Shown: positions 41,640 through 52,059 of the stretch, in pieces
Position numbering within the stretch: position 1 is the stretch's first letter
How the letters are laid out: each line of letters opens with the position of its first letter
Source: Protopterus annectens
Taxonomy: Eukaryota > Chordata > Ceratodontiformes > Protopteridae
NCBI RefSeq assembly: GCF_019279795.1
Contig: NC_056737.1
Location: forward strand, 1,196,393,146-1,196,457,145
Reading direction: 5' to 3'
DNA length: 64,000 nt
The notes under the pieces: generated by a model
The model's database searches: none
Seen by the model: the letters and a program-made list of their open reading frames with translations, nothing else
What the model was told of the DNA's origin: nothing
Position numbers and translations under genes: made by a program

Positions 41640-42475
41640 CAATAAATCTGGAAAAAGTCTAAATTTATTGGGGGGGCCCAAAAACCAGGGACACATTTTA
41701 AACATTGCTTGTATAATGTTGGAAAGTTGCTAGAATAGAATGATGTGTTACCATCATACATTTCACTGCCAAGACTTGAATGCAGGACCCTGTGCAATAT
41801 AGTCAGAGCAACATACCAATATGCCAAATAAGCTGTTTGCTGAAAGAGAGGAAGACTGAAACTTAAATGGCTGCCATTTAGTGAATTCAGTTCTCACCAT
41901 AGCTGTCAACCTCTTAGCACGAAACACCTGAACAAAGCTAATAATGTGGAATACAGCCCCCAGACATATTTATGAATTCAGTTCTCACCATAGCTCTCAA
42001 CCTCGGCACAAAAAAAACCTGGACGAAGCCAATAATGGGAGAATACAGTCCTAAAAATAGGGACAAATTTCAAATATCCATCTTATAAACTTAGAAAATT
42101 GCGAGAATAAAAGGTTGTGTGTTACCATGTACTTTCTGAAGAATATGAAGTCTAAAAGTCAAATGCCTGTCATTTTTATTTAACATTTGTTAACCAGGAA
42201 AGTCTGACTTGGAATAAAAGCCAATTTTCAACAGAGACCCAGGGAGAAACACTGCAGACACATGTCTTTGTAAGATGGGAGGACATGCAGACTCCACACA
42301 GAAGGCACCGCAGCCAAGAATTAAACCAGAGAACCTGCAGCTGTCAGACAACAATGCTACCACTGAACTACTGACTGTGTAAGGAAACAAAAATAGAGAA
42401 ACCGCAGATTTTATGAGGAATAGAACAGAACAAATATGAGGCAAAAATCTGCAATTTTTTTTACAAATGGTGGTG
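41640..42475. mobile_element. MITE-family fragments split by SINE insertions
   Basis: Words of the CATACCTCTCAAC family recur: AAATCTGGAAAAAGTCTAAA and GGGACACATTTTAAACATTG (41,645-41,720); CTGTCAACCTCTTAGCACG (41,905); CATAGCTCTCAACCTCGG (41,988); ATAGGGACAAATTTCAAATA (42,057); TTTTATGAGGAATAGAACAG (42,408). A SINE-like head at 41,765 and an L2-tailed SINE at 42,182 interrupt them. Confidence 0.55.
42182..42384 (-). mobile_element. tRNA-derived SINE with L2-like tail
   Basis: Same family as 31,815-32,070, reversed. The head on the minus strand is CAGTGGTAGCATTGTTGTCT and GGTTTAATTCTTGGC. The core is shortened (GTGTGGAGTCTGCATGTCCT then AAAGACATGTGTCTG). The tail CTGAAAATTGGC...TTAACAAATGTTAAATAAA matches the L2 3' end. 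It is inserted into a MITE copy. Confidence 0.7.
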
Positions 42476-42556
42476 GGTAGGGAATTCAGGCTCCTGCCAC
42501 CTGCACCCAAGGTACAGGGTTCAAGCCTGAGGTATTCTCTACCCACCACCATGTGT
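42472..42556. repeat. Hairpin with B-box-like centre
   Basis: TGGTGGTGGGTAGGGAAT on the left and TCTCTACCCACCACCA on the right pair over about 15 bases around a ~55-base loop. The loop contains AGGGTTCAAGCCTGAG, which resembles a tRNA B box. It may be a tRNA-related SINE head or a small palindromic insertion. Confidence 0.4.
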
Positions 42557-42590
42557 TCTCTCTAGCCACCAGTATATAGCAACTGGGGCA

Positions 42591-42595
<5 letters not shown>

Positions 42596-42661
<66 letters not shown>
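42596..42661. repeat. (AC)n microsatellite
   Basis: 33 uninterrupted AC units. Confidence 0.98.
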
Positions 42662-42664
<3 letters not shown>

Positions 42665-43689
42665 AATTCAGTCCCATTCAAAGCTAACGGCTAAAGACAG
42701 TACCTGAATTCAGTGATTCAGTCCCATTCAGTGTTCCAGTATCCTCAGTCCCATCCCACACAAACTAACAGCTGGTTTAAGGCTGAACTGTCCTCCCAGC
42801 TAGTTTCTCCACGAGAGTAGGCTCCAGTCTGCAGACAATGCAGTCTGGAGTGCTTCTGTTCTATGAGTTCATCACCACACAGACTTCTGGGCATCTGCAG
42901 GGCAGAGATGCCTTTCCATCTATCCGGACTGATGACACAGCAGTCTGGAGTTCTGTGAGTTCCAGAAACTCCAAGCACGTATGTGCAGAGTTTTGGATTT
43001 TGTTTTGTTTTTTCTTCTTTCTTCAGGTGGGGGGGCTATAGCACGAGCTGCCCCTGCCTCTGACCCATCACGTGGCCTCATTTAAAGCCTTTCTGTGTGA
43101 TCCCCATCTCAAACAGACCAGACTATCTTCTACCACCCCCCCCACTAGAAAAGCAGTTCCAGTGTAAACAAGGCTTATGCAATATGATGATTTAAAAACA
43201 CAGTAAAGCAATCCTTCATACTGACTTCATCCTTGGGAAACAATGTTCTTAATTTAAACAAAATTCATTTCTTATTAATTTGAATTTCAACTTCATAATC
43301 ATTGTTTGATAAAAGCACATTTTCACATTCTAGCACTACCTTGGTCATGCTTGGTTTAATTCCAACTTCAGCTCTCATTTCTCCATTACTTGCTTTACCC
43401 TTTTTGTTTCATCTTTTTATTTTCATTTCTTAAAATCATATACTGCCACAGCTTCTTGTTTTATTTATCTTATAACACACTTTTATGACATAGGTGCTTA
43501 GTCTAATCTCTCACTTAGATTATTAAACATCATCCTATCTGAAAAGTATAAAACACAATTTTCACTATGTGAAATGAACACTAGTTAAAAAAATATTGCT
43601 GCTGATACAAACATTTAGTAAACAGCAGTTTTCCTTACAAATTATATAATTTTTATTTTACTGACTATATAAAGACCATGCATTATAGG
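42662..43689. other. No gene recognised
   Basis: Short local duplications (GAATTCAGTCCCATTCA twice near 42,663 and 42,715, and CAGTCTGGAGT three times in 42,820-42,960). No coding signal was accepted. Confidence 0.3.
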
Positions 43690-43806
43690 TAAGTACTAGG
43701 TTAGCTGCTCTTGGAGGCCATTTTAAAACCTTGAAACTGTTGCTTTCAAAGGGGAGAATCAAACCATGAACTTTGTGTTTTTGAAGTTAATACCCTCAGC
43801 ATCATG
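43690..43806 (-). mobile_element. tRNA-derived SINE, CR1-tailed family
   Basis: The minus strand reads GGGTTGGCATGATGCTGAGG, then CATGGTTTGATTCTCCCCTT, TTTTAAAATGGCCTCCAAGA and GCAGCTAACCTA. The head, the TTAAAATGGC block and the tail match the SINE at 29,829. It is 3'-shortened. Confidence 0.55.
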
Positions 43807-43809
43807 CCA

Positions 43810-44742
43810 ACCCAAATCTTCTATGCCACAGTTTATTTTAAGAAATGTTTCAAACTATATCTGCCTTGCTGTGTGTTCACTCCTCCTCCTCCCCTCCCTC
43901 TTATATGACTCCCCAGCTCTTGCCAATACCCAGGCCTCCACTCTCAAACTGCAACAGACTTACCATAAAATAGCCAGATTCATTACTAACTCCCCATACA
44001 ACTCACACCACTACATTTCTTTAAACTCTCTTCAATGGCTTGAACTTCCCCAGTTTCTGCTATCTTATCAATTTCATATGCTACACTCTATTCTTTATAA
44101 ACCCTCCTTCTGTCCATCTCTGTCTTCCTTAGTCTCCATCTACATCCCATCCCAGACCCTCCGTACTTCTAATCAACAATTACTTGATATCTACCACCCA
44201 AAAAGGTCAGTAGGCAAACTACTCTACAAACACTCCCTTGCCCATGCTTGGAACAAACTTCCCCTTGACTTACGTTCAATCTCCCACACCTCACACTTTA
44301 AAAATGAACTAAAAGCTTATTTTCTCAATTCCAGAACCTGCCCTTGCCATGACCCTACCTAGTCTTCCTTCCCTTTATGTACCCTCAAAAGGACCATACT
44401 TAGTACCTCATTACATCCCTCTCTCTTCAATGTATCTACTATGCATTTGCACAATTTTATACAAACAAAAAATGTTCATTGTTGACCTATTGAACTATAT
44501 CAATGTAAAATTGTTACTTAGCTTTTTTTTAATGCAACTTTAACTTTATGCATGTATCCCAACATATGTGAATTGTTTTGCCATAACTGCTATTATATCA
44601 ATATTGTTTAAAATTGTACTTGTTTTAAAATATATTACTGGAGCTTTTCTCCTTGGGTCTCCACTGAAAATGGGCCACAAGCCCAGTTGGACAAACCCAG
44701 TTAACAAATGTCAATAAATAAATAAATAAAATAAATAATTTA
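43810..44742 (+). mobile_element. L2-type LINE copy 2, 3' end only
   Basis: Holds the C-terminal part of L2 ORF2, the 3' UTR GGAGCTTTTCTCCTTGGGTC..CACTGAAAATGGGCC, and an AATA tail (44,714-44,740). It matches the copy at 4.66-6.27 kb and is 5'-truncated near 43,810. Confidence 0.75.
43890..44362 (+). pseudogene. L2 ORF2 C-terminal fragment
   Basis: The open frame encodes SLLYDSPALANTQASTLKLQ, KIARFITNSPYNSHHYISLN (matching IARFATSNPFRTHHCLNLK in the first copy), LAHAWNKLPLDL and a final FKNELKAYFLNSRTCPC. This is the region after the RT palm. No catalytic part is present. The frame itself is open, so the fragment is not old. Confidence 0.7.
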
Positions 44743-45277
44743 CACGCATTCATTTGTTTATTACACATTCATTTTTTTTCAAGCTTAACTTCTTTTTATT
44801 GTTCCAGTTTACTCTCTAATAATGGGCACTTGCCCAGTAGGGTCAACCCAACCAACAAAATATAAAGAAATAAAGAAAGAAATACATCAAATATTCCTAT
44901 ATTCTTCATTCTGCCATTGTGTAATCTATTTCATTATTTGGAATTCCAGATCATATCACATTTAAAACCATGCCAAAAATCAATATTGTGCAAACGAGTG
45001 GCAATTAGAGATCCTGCACATTTTATTGATATAGTTTAATTACTGTTCACTCTATCTACATAGTAGAATTGAAACTGAATAGAATTGTTCTGGCTTCCTT
45101 GTTAATAAAAATGCAATTGTTTAGTGTTCTAGACCTGGAATTTCAATGCAAACTGTTAACACTATGAGGGACCACCTGGATTCAGTACATCACTCAGAAA
45201 CATATTATTCACTTTTATTTTTGGGAAGTCCTGCTTTTCAGTTTTCCATTGGAAAACAGAATTGTGCAGGTTTTTTG

Positions 45278-45279
<2 letters not shown>
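44743..45279. other. Possible LINE/SINE 3' end, otherwise nothing
   Basis: At 44,790-44,885 ATGGGCACTTGCCCAGTAGG...AAATAAAGAAAGAAATA resembles an L2-type 3' end. The rest is AT-rich with no recognised feature. Confidence 0.35.
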
Positions 45280-45345
<66 letters not shown>

Positions 45346-45357
45346 GTTTGTGTGTGC

Positions 45358-45430
<73 letters not shown>
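45280..45430. repeat. (TG)n microsatellite, ~150 bp
   Basis: Two long TG tracts separated by TTGTTTGTGTGTGCGTA. The alternating purine-pyrimidine run can form Z-DNA. Repeats of Cys-Val or His-Thr in the six frames are artefacts of this tract. Confidence 0.98.
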
Positions 45431-45431
<1 letters not shown>

Positions 45432-45531
45432 ATGCATATAAATATATATATATCTAAATATATACCGTTATAGCTATATAGATAAATTGATATATTTGCA
45501 CTGATTTTAGTCTAAACAGTTTGTGGTTTAT

Positions 45532-45924
45532 ATCTGTTTAGTCGATAAGAGTGGCACAGTGGCAGAGTGGATAGTGTTCTCACCTCACAGCAAGAGGTTC
45601 TCCTGTTCAATTCTCAGCTGGTCTGCCTTCTGTGTGGAGTTTGCATGTCCTCCCTGTGTTCATGTTGGTTTTCTTGGGGTGCTCCGGTTTCCTCCCAAAT
45701 TCCAAAGACATGCAGTAGGTGGACTGGATACTCTAAACTGGCCATAAGTGTGAGTGTGCATGTGAGTGTGTGGTGTGGATCAAATAGCATAGCAGAACTA
45801 GCCACCCAGTGGTGTAAGCCTTGTTTCTAGATGATTTTCACTGTTGAAGTGGCACTGTGACTCCATTTGCAAAAATGAGAAAAAGGGGTTGCAGATGGAT
45901 GGTTGGATGGATCTGTTTAGTCGA
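45532..45924 (+). mobile_element. V-SINE/Mermaid-type SINE with perfect 14-bp target duplication
   Basis: The element occupies 45,546-45,910 between two copies of ATCTGTTTAGTCGA (45,532-45,545 and 45,911-45,924). The head GGCACAGTGGCAGAGTGGAT carries an A box and GTTCAATTCTC a B box. The core has GTGTGGAGTTTGCATGTCCT, GTGCTCCGGTTTCCTCCC and AAAGACATGCAG. The 3' part ends in GGTTGCAGATGGATGGTTGG. It looks complete, and the perfect duplication makes it one of the youngest insertions here. Confidence 0.85.
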
Positions 45925-47354
45925 CCACATTTGGTTAACTAAACAGATAGTTGAGATGTGTGCGAGATCACATAATTCTCAGTGTTGGGGAATATACCAT
46001 TTCCCTAGTTTAGTGCAATGTCAGCGTTAGTATATAAAATTAGAAAGGGGTATGGTGGCACAGCTTCCCCCCGTATGGGGTGGCCAGGGTGGCTTGCCCC
46101 AGCAAAAAAATTATATTTTTGTTGCTTTCTTTGTTTTGATACATTGCATGCTCTGAGTTTGTTTCTCCAAGCATGTACAGTAGCTGATCACATTTTTAAC
46201 TTTATTCAGTTGACGTTTTCATCATCACCCCTTTGTTGTTTAGACTAAGTTAAGTTTTCCCAGAACAAACAATAAAATGTTCAACCAAAAAAGATTGAAC
46301 TATTGATCTACAAAGACTGAATAACAAAACAATGGAAAAAGAAGCAAATATTTAGTGTAGGATAGAAGTCCTCCTGTGCCCCCCATTATATATACCAACT
46401 CCAAGATACCCCCCATTATATATACCAACTCCAAGATCACACAATAGGGAAAGGGAAACTCCCATTCCCTGTTGTCCCGGGATCTCACACACGCAGAAGC
46501 TGGCATTAAGTGAATTTAGTCTTTAAACCACAAAAGCAATGTAAAAGCTAAGTCCTGTATTTAGTACCACGTCACTAAGCTCCTCTAACCCGGCATATGA
46601 TATGACCATAAGTCCTGCAATGCTGCACACCTGTTTAAAAAGTAAACCCCCTTTCTGTATGGCTACGCTCCTAATCTCAGGTACCTGGTCCACGTTTGAC
46701 TTGTTGTGCGCCCAACCTTTGCACTTCTTGGAGTCCTCGAGGGCTAAGTTCATTGTCTTGTGCTTATAGTCTGTACTAAAAAATGTTCAATTGGTGAGTT
46801 GTCAACTAACACTTATGTCTTCAAATATTCTAAACAACCACTAGCATTTTTGATATTTTAGTGATGACTTATTAAAATATATATCAGAGTGTCTGACAGT
46901 TTAGTGCAGGGGGTTAAGTCTATACTTTACTAACAAGTTCAAAAAGTGGTCCAGCCTTTGTTTCCCTCAGTTTGTCTTATCTAAAGTTTGAAAAATGATC
47001 TTGGGTCATCCCTAAAGAGAAGAAATTGCGATGGTATTAATGCAGAACACTGGACCCTCATGGTTTTTTCCTGTTCCTGTCAAAATGAAGCAACCATATT
47101 GCAACATGACAGGTGCCACATGATTTTGACAGGTGTAAGATATTGATCATAGTTTCTAGTTAGCTACACAGACAACTTGATGTATTTTAGGTGCTAGTAA
47201 TGTCTGCTTTTTGACTAACTTCTTTGCAATGGAGAAGGTATGGTACCTCCCAGAACCTCCCCCACTTTACATTTTTAGAGAAAAAAAGTAAGCCAGATAG
47301 ATGCAGGAAGGGTGATTAATGGAGGAAAAGGACACTTACAAATGGAATGTAGGT

Positions 47355-47355
<1 letters not shown>
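45925..47355. other. No gene recognised; one 28-bp duplication
   Basis: CCCCCCATTATATATACCAA plus CTCCAAGAT is present twice at 46,378-46,436. The minus-strand frame at 46,523-46,753 is open (76 codons) but has no recognisable relatives or splice borders. Confidence 0.35.
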
Positions 47356-47420
<65 letters not shown>

Positions 47421-47514
47421 GATCTATCGATCTATCTATCTCTCTACCTATTTGTCTGTCTGTCTATCTGTCTATCTATATATTTATCCATGTCTCTATC
47501 TCTCTACCTATTTG

Positions 47515-47573
<59 letters not shown>

Positions 47574-47699
47574 CTCTACCTATTTGTCTGTCTGTCTATC
47601 TATATATTTATCCATGTCTCTATCTCTCTACCTATTTGTCTATCTGTCTATCTACCTGTCTGTCTCTGTCTCTCTCTCTCTCTCTATCTATCTATCTAC

Positions 47700-47749
<50 letters not shown>

Positions 47750-47777
47750 CTCTACCTATTTGTCTATCTATTTATCT
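47356..47777. repeat. (TATC)n microsatellite with higher-order pattern
   Basis: Tetranucleotide TATC with TGTC and TCTC variants. The block CTCTACCTATTTGTCTGTCT...ATATTTATCCATGTCTCTAT occurs repeatedly, showing that segments longer than the 4-bp unit were duplicated. Confidence 0.97.
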
Positions 47778-48440
47778 TTTTTTTTCAATAATCATTTTTA
47801 TTGTTTTGCCAAACCATTATACATTTCACACACTATTTACATTATGTACAATATTGCTTCCAATGTTTTAGTTCCATTTTGAATTTCCCTATAATACATT
47901 AAGAATAAATATCATTTTAACCAAGTACAGGAAATTAAAATCACAAAAAATTAAACATAAAAGCATCTACAATGGACAATTATAAACCAACTCAAGCCAA
48001 TAATTTGTATTATTTCTACCTTTTCTATCTAATCCAAGAATGTGTTGGTACACATACAGAATGTCCTGACGGAAAGTGGATAGGAACCGCTATGCCAAAA
48101 TAATATTAAAGATTTGTTCCCAAATTTTTATGCCGTTTATACTTTTCTTATTATTTCTAATTAACAATTTGTGCGCTAATATATGCTTAATCGCTAACAG
48201 CCTGAAATTTTGCCACGACACCCTGTGCGTTCAACCAATTTGTGGCTATATATAATTTCATTAGTAAACTAATATTCACAATTACAATCTTTTTTGTTTT
48301 GTCCAAATTCTCCGGTGGAATATGTAAAATCAGAAATTCCCAGGAGAGTGTTGAGTTTTGGTAACCCATTTTTTGTAGTTGTAACTTTAAAGAATTCCAT
48401 AATTTATAAATGCACTTGCAACTCCAGAACATGTGTAACA
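47778..48440 (-). mobile_element. L1-type LINE 3' fragment
   Basis: On the minus strand a frame at 48,187-48,432 reads MFWSCKCIYKLWNSLKLQLQ and ILHIPPENLDKTKKIVIVNI, then LYIATNWLNA. This is the HxFWxC...FW block and the final helix region of L1 ORF2. The 3' UTR runs to a run of eight T on the plus strand (47,779-47,786), the expected poly(A) end. It is 5'-truncated at about 48,440. TATC-type sequence resumes just beyond (CTGCTATCTATTTATCTGC, 48,450-48,470), so it entered the microsatellite. Confidence 0.65.
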
Positions 48441-48794
48441 GGTCTGCTGTCTGCTATCTATTTATCTGCTTACCTCATTTCATATCCGTCTTGATGTCTA
48501 CTTATTACTTATATACAAGTCAATCTCATGCATGGAAATGTTCTAAATATTGATCACTTAGTCAACCCTGCCTGTCCATGTGCCAGTTTGTGGAACTGTT
48601 TATCTCTCCAGCTATCTTGTAATAGTAGGCTTCAAATAACTATAACAAAAAGTTACAAAAGGCTTTTACAAGTAATAGTAAACTTAGTTTGCTTGTGTAA
48701 CTGCACATTAAGTTGGAGGAAACACACTGTAATTTTGGAGCTAGGTCTGCTGTTCTACATTATTGCATTTGTGCCTCATGAAGTTAAATAATTA
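48441..48794. other. No feature recognised
   Basis: Unique-looking sequence after the end of the microsatellite. No coding or repeat signal was accepted. Confidence 0.3.
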
Positions 48795-49758
48795 ATAGGT
48801 TCAGGTTCATAAGTGTTTACTTGGCTAACGACCACACAGGCCTTATTAAGCTTAGCCCAAATCCCTGACAAGTTCTGATACCCTTGATAAGTGTAAGCAG
48901 GGGCTTGGGAGATGAAATATAACCTACGGCCTGGGAGATGAACCATTTACAGGTTGCCTGTGTCGATTAGACACACAGGCATCACAGCAGGGATGAATTT
49001 CCTGTTCCCCATCCAGTTGTCCAGGTTGCATTTGAATTGAGTTAGGGAGGAGCTCTGCTTCACATGGATGGGGAGCCTGTTCCATAGATGGGGTAGTCAC
49101 TAGGATACATACCTGTCTCTCCAGCAGCTCCTATTTATATCACGGGCAAGGTTTAAGTCTTTGGAATGAGTAATTCTGGTGCTGTTTGTTTTGCGGATAT
49201 GCAGAAGGTCCATCAGAGTAAGGTCTGACAATGCCTTGCATGTCAGGCATAGATCTCCCCTCAAAAGCCTGTAGGAGACAGAATACAGGGATAGAGCCTT
49301 GAGACAGTCTGCACAGGACATTTTATTTAAGCCCTGTATTCTTTTAGTGAGAAAACTCTTTGGATGTTCCAATTGTTGGATCTGCCTGGTTCAGTACATA
49401 GCAAAGGGGGTATTGTACTCAATGATAGGTCTGATGAATGCCGAATACAGTGAAACAAAGATTTCCTTGGATTTAGATGACATACCTTTGTTTATAAGTT
49501 GCACAACATAAAATGATTTCCTCACTACTGTAGATATATGATAGTCAAAGGCTAGATTACTAAGTATGTCTGTCCCTAAGTCCCTAACTACTGGGTCAAC
49601 TCTAAGGGGTGTGTTGTCAATATGATAGCTACCAGGGGTGGATGACTTCCGGAAGGACACTATTATGCATTTCTTGGCATTTAGTTTTATTCCATGGCTC
49701 TGACACCAGTTGTTTGTCTATGTCAGCCCCTCCTGAAGAACATTTATGTCAGTGCAAT
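48795..49758 (-). mobile_element. CR1 LINE copy 3, 3' end (5'-truncated)
   Basis: A minus-strand CR1 with the C-terminal part of ORF2: SYHIDNTPLRVDPVVRDLG, RPIIEYNTPFAMY, LSLYSVSYRLLRGDLCLTCK and DINRSCWRDRY. The 3' UTR ends in degenerate ATGAACC words (48,797-48,812). Stops near 49,390 and 49,100 interrupt the frame. The RT palm is absent because the copy is truncated at 49,758, only about 50 bases from the candidate exon. Confidence 0.8.
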
Positions 49759-49810
49759 TCACAAAAAAAAATAATAAACCAAAGCTTTTAGCATCTTATT
49801 GAAAACTTAC

Positions 49811-49933
49811 GTGTACACAGAAGCAGATCCATATCCCACTTTTTTCTTCAAACTATACTGCAATGTTTTAGGTAATTTGAAGGCAGGGGTGAAGTTTGCA
49901 GGTTTTGGAACTCCTTCCACATAGTTCCCATAA
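49811..49933 (-). CDS. Candidate host exon, 123 bp, both splice sites present
   Basis: On the minus strand TTTTGTACTTCTTGCAG (polypyrimidine tract and acceptor) precedes 49,933, and TGTACAC/GTAAGTTTTC gives a consensus donor after 49,811. Between them one frame is open for 40 codons: it begins YGNYVEGVPKPANFTPAF and ends KKKVGYGSASVYT. The exon starts with one base and ends with two bases of split codons, so it is a phase 2-2 exon that can be skipped without a frameshift. It resembles no element in the window and I do not recognise the protein. Pro, Lys and Tyr enrichment is all that can be said. Neighbouring exons must lie outside the window or within stretches I could not identify. Confidence 0.6.
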
Positions 49934-50243
49934 CTGCAAGAAGTACAAAATATATAATTTATTGACACATATTATGAGATAAACCTTGAGGTCAACAAGT
50001 TTAAAAAGTTCAGACTTTAACAATTGTCAGAATTGTACAATAAACTCATACCGAAGGTTATTGTGATAGTGAAGACGTAGTTATGAAAATAAGGTGTAAT
50101 TTTGCAATTCTGGTAAAACAAATGTATCATTAAAGATAGAAACTTAGGATTAGATTCAGAGATGTGAACTATACAGAGAGGTCCAACACACACTGAAGTA
50201 CAGGAAAAGAACAAGTCCTGATCCAGAAACAACTGCACAACAT
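49934..50243. other. Presumed intron sequence
   Basis: Upstream of the candidate exon on the minus strand. No other feature was seen. Confidence 0.3.
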
Positions 50244-51237
50244 GGCTGCTGGTGTGCAGTACATAGATAAATATAGTAAACAGCCTGAATATGAGTGCTA
50301 AAAATGCATTATATAATAGTTACAGAGGTATATAACATACTGAAAACCAAGCAGGTTACTGGTGTGCAGTACATAGATAAATATAGTAAACAGTATGAAT
50401 ATAAGTGCTAACATAGATAAATACAGTAAACAGTATGAATATAAGTGCTAATGCATTATATCATAGTTACAGAGGTATATAACATACTGAAAACCAAGCA
50501 GGTTACTGGTGTGCAGTACATAGATAAATATAGTAAAAAGCCTGAATATGAGTGCTAAGGGATTTCAGAGACAGCGAAATGCATTATATAATAGTTACAG
50601 GGGTATATAACATAAATTCATTATATCATAGTTACAGAGGTATATAACATACTGAAAACCAAGCAGGTTACTGGTGTGCAGTACATAGATAAATATAGTA
50701 AACAGCAGGAATATGAGTGCTAATGGATTTCAGAGACAGCCATACTAAGGGTACCTAGAGAAATGCATTATATCATAGTTACAGAGGTATATAACATACT
50801 GAAAACCAAGCAGGTTACTGGTGTGCAGTACATAGATAAATACAGTAAACACCCTGAATATGAGTGCTAAGGGATTTCAGAGACAGCCATACTAAGGGTA
50901 CCTAGAGAAATGCATTATATCATAGTTACAGAGGTATAGCACATACTGAAAACCAAGTAGGTTACTGGTCCGCAGTACATAGATAAATATAGTAAACAGC
51001 AGGAATATGAGTGCTAACGGATTTCAGACACAGCCATACTAAGGGTACCTAGAGAAATGCATTATATTATAGTTACAGAGGTATATAACATACTGAAAAC
51101 CAAGCAGGTTACTGGTAAGATGTACATAGATAAATACAGTAAACAGCCTGAATATGAGTGCTATGGGATTTCAGAGACAGCCATACCAAGGGTACCTAGA
51201 GAAATGCATTATATCATAGTTACAGAGGTATACCTGC
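50244..51237. repeat. 147-bp tandem repeat (~8 units, the first ones shorter)
   Basis: From 50,760 the word GAAATGCATTATATCATAGT recurs at 50,760, 50,907, 51,054 and 51,201, exactly 147 bases apart. Earlier units (50,244-50,760) are about 107-150 bases because many lack the GGGATTTCAGAGACAGCCAT...GGGTACCTAGA part. Other conserved words are CTGAAAACCAAGCAGGTTAC and GTGCAGTACATAGATAAATA. Confidence 0.93.
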
Positions 51238-52059
51238 AGCAAGGACAGGTCGCTATGCAGGGCCTCAACCAGTCCTCCAACACATGGACACACTTGAAGT
51301 TATGTCAGTGTTTCTCTGTTTTTGTCATTAACCATGTATAAAACTTCTACTTATATTATAGCACAGCCCAACCTGTCTCAGGCTCTGCTTAAGTAGTAAA
51401 GGCAATGTAGTATGGTGTGATAATTTAACATGGAGAATACACTAGTCATCGTGGGGCTGGGTCGGGTAGGGATATCTATGGTGTGGTTACTGAGCATGGA
51501 AAGTACACTAGTCATCGTGGGCCTGTGTCGAGTAGGGGATGTTTTAGCATAAGATATGTCAGGTGAAAGAAATACAGATCAGACAGGAAAACCAGAGAGG
51601 GAGGTTATAAATGACAACTAGGGAAAAGGGCCCTCTTGAGATATATCATAGCCACTATATCAGAAGGAGATCAGAGTTCCTGATCTTTGGGCCAGTACTA
51701 GTCTCTATAAAGGTTTCTCATGAAGAGAGCTACAGATGAAAGATGAAGGCAGTCTGTAAGATGTTTCTGAAATCTGGAAAAGGACCAGGAGCTGTTGTTA
51801 CGTAAAGAGAACCCTCTTGGATATAACAGAAAGTTAACTGACACTTGTAAATACTAGCTGTTTATTAGCTAGTTTGAGGAAAACACTGGGCATTCTGGGA
51901 TACTGAAATTATTTAACAGAACTTTGGAAAAGAAATTAGCAATGCCATAAAGGGATTATAGGAAATACAAGGTGTCTGCATCACAAAACCATTTAATCTT
52001 TGTCCATAGAATTCCTCTTACTGTATTCTCCTTTTCAGGAACAGCAAAGCAGTTCAGTC
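51238..52059. other. No gene recognised; one tandem duplication
   Basis: At 51,430-51,542 a ~64-base unit is duplicated (CACTAGTCATCGTGGG...GTCG(G/A)GTAGGG). No coding signal was accepted. Confidence 0.4.

Noticed and set aside
45146-45473. Cys-Val and His-Thr repeat proteins
   Set aside because: Pure translation of a (TG)n microsatellite.
46523-46753. 76-codon minus-strand frame as a host exon
   Set aside because: Open and with balanced codon use, but no polypyrimidine tract plus acceptor or donor at its ends and no recognised similarity.
47312-47882. Leu-Ser-Ile-Tyr repeat proteins
   Set aside because: Translation of the (TATC)n microsatellite.
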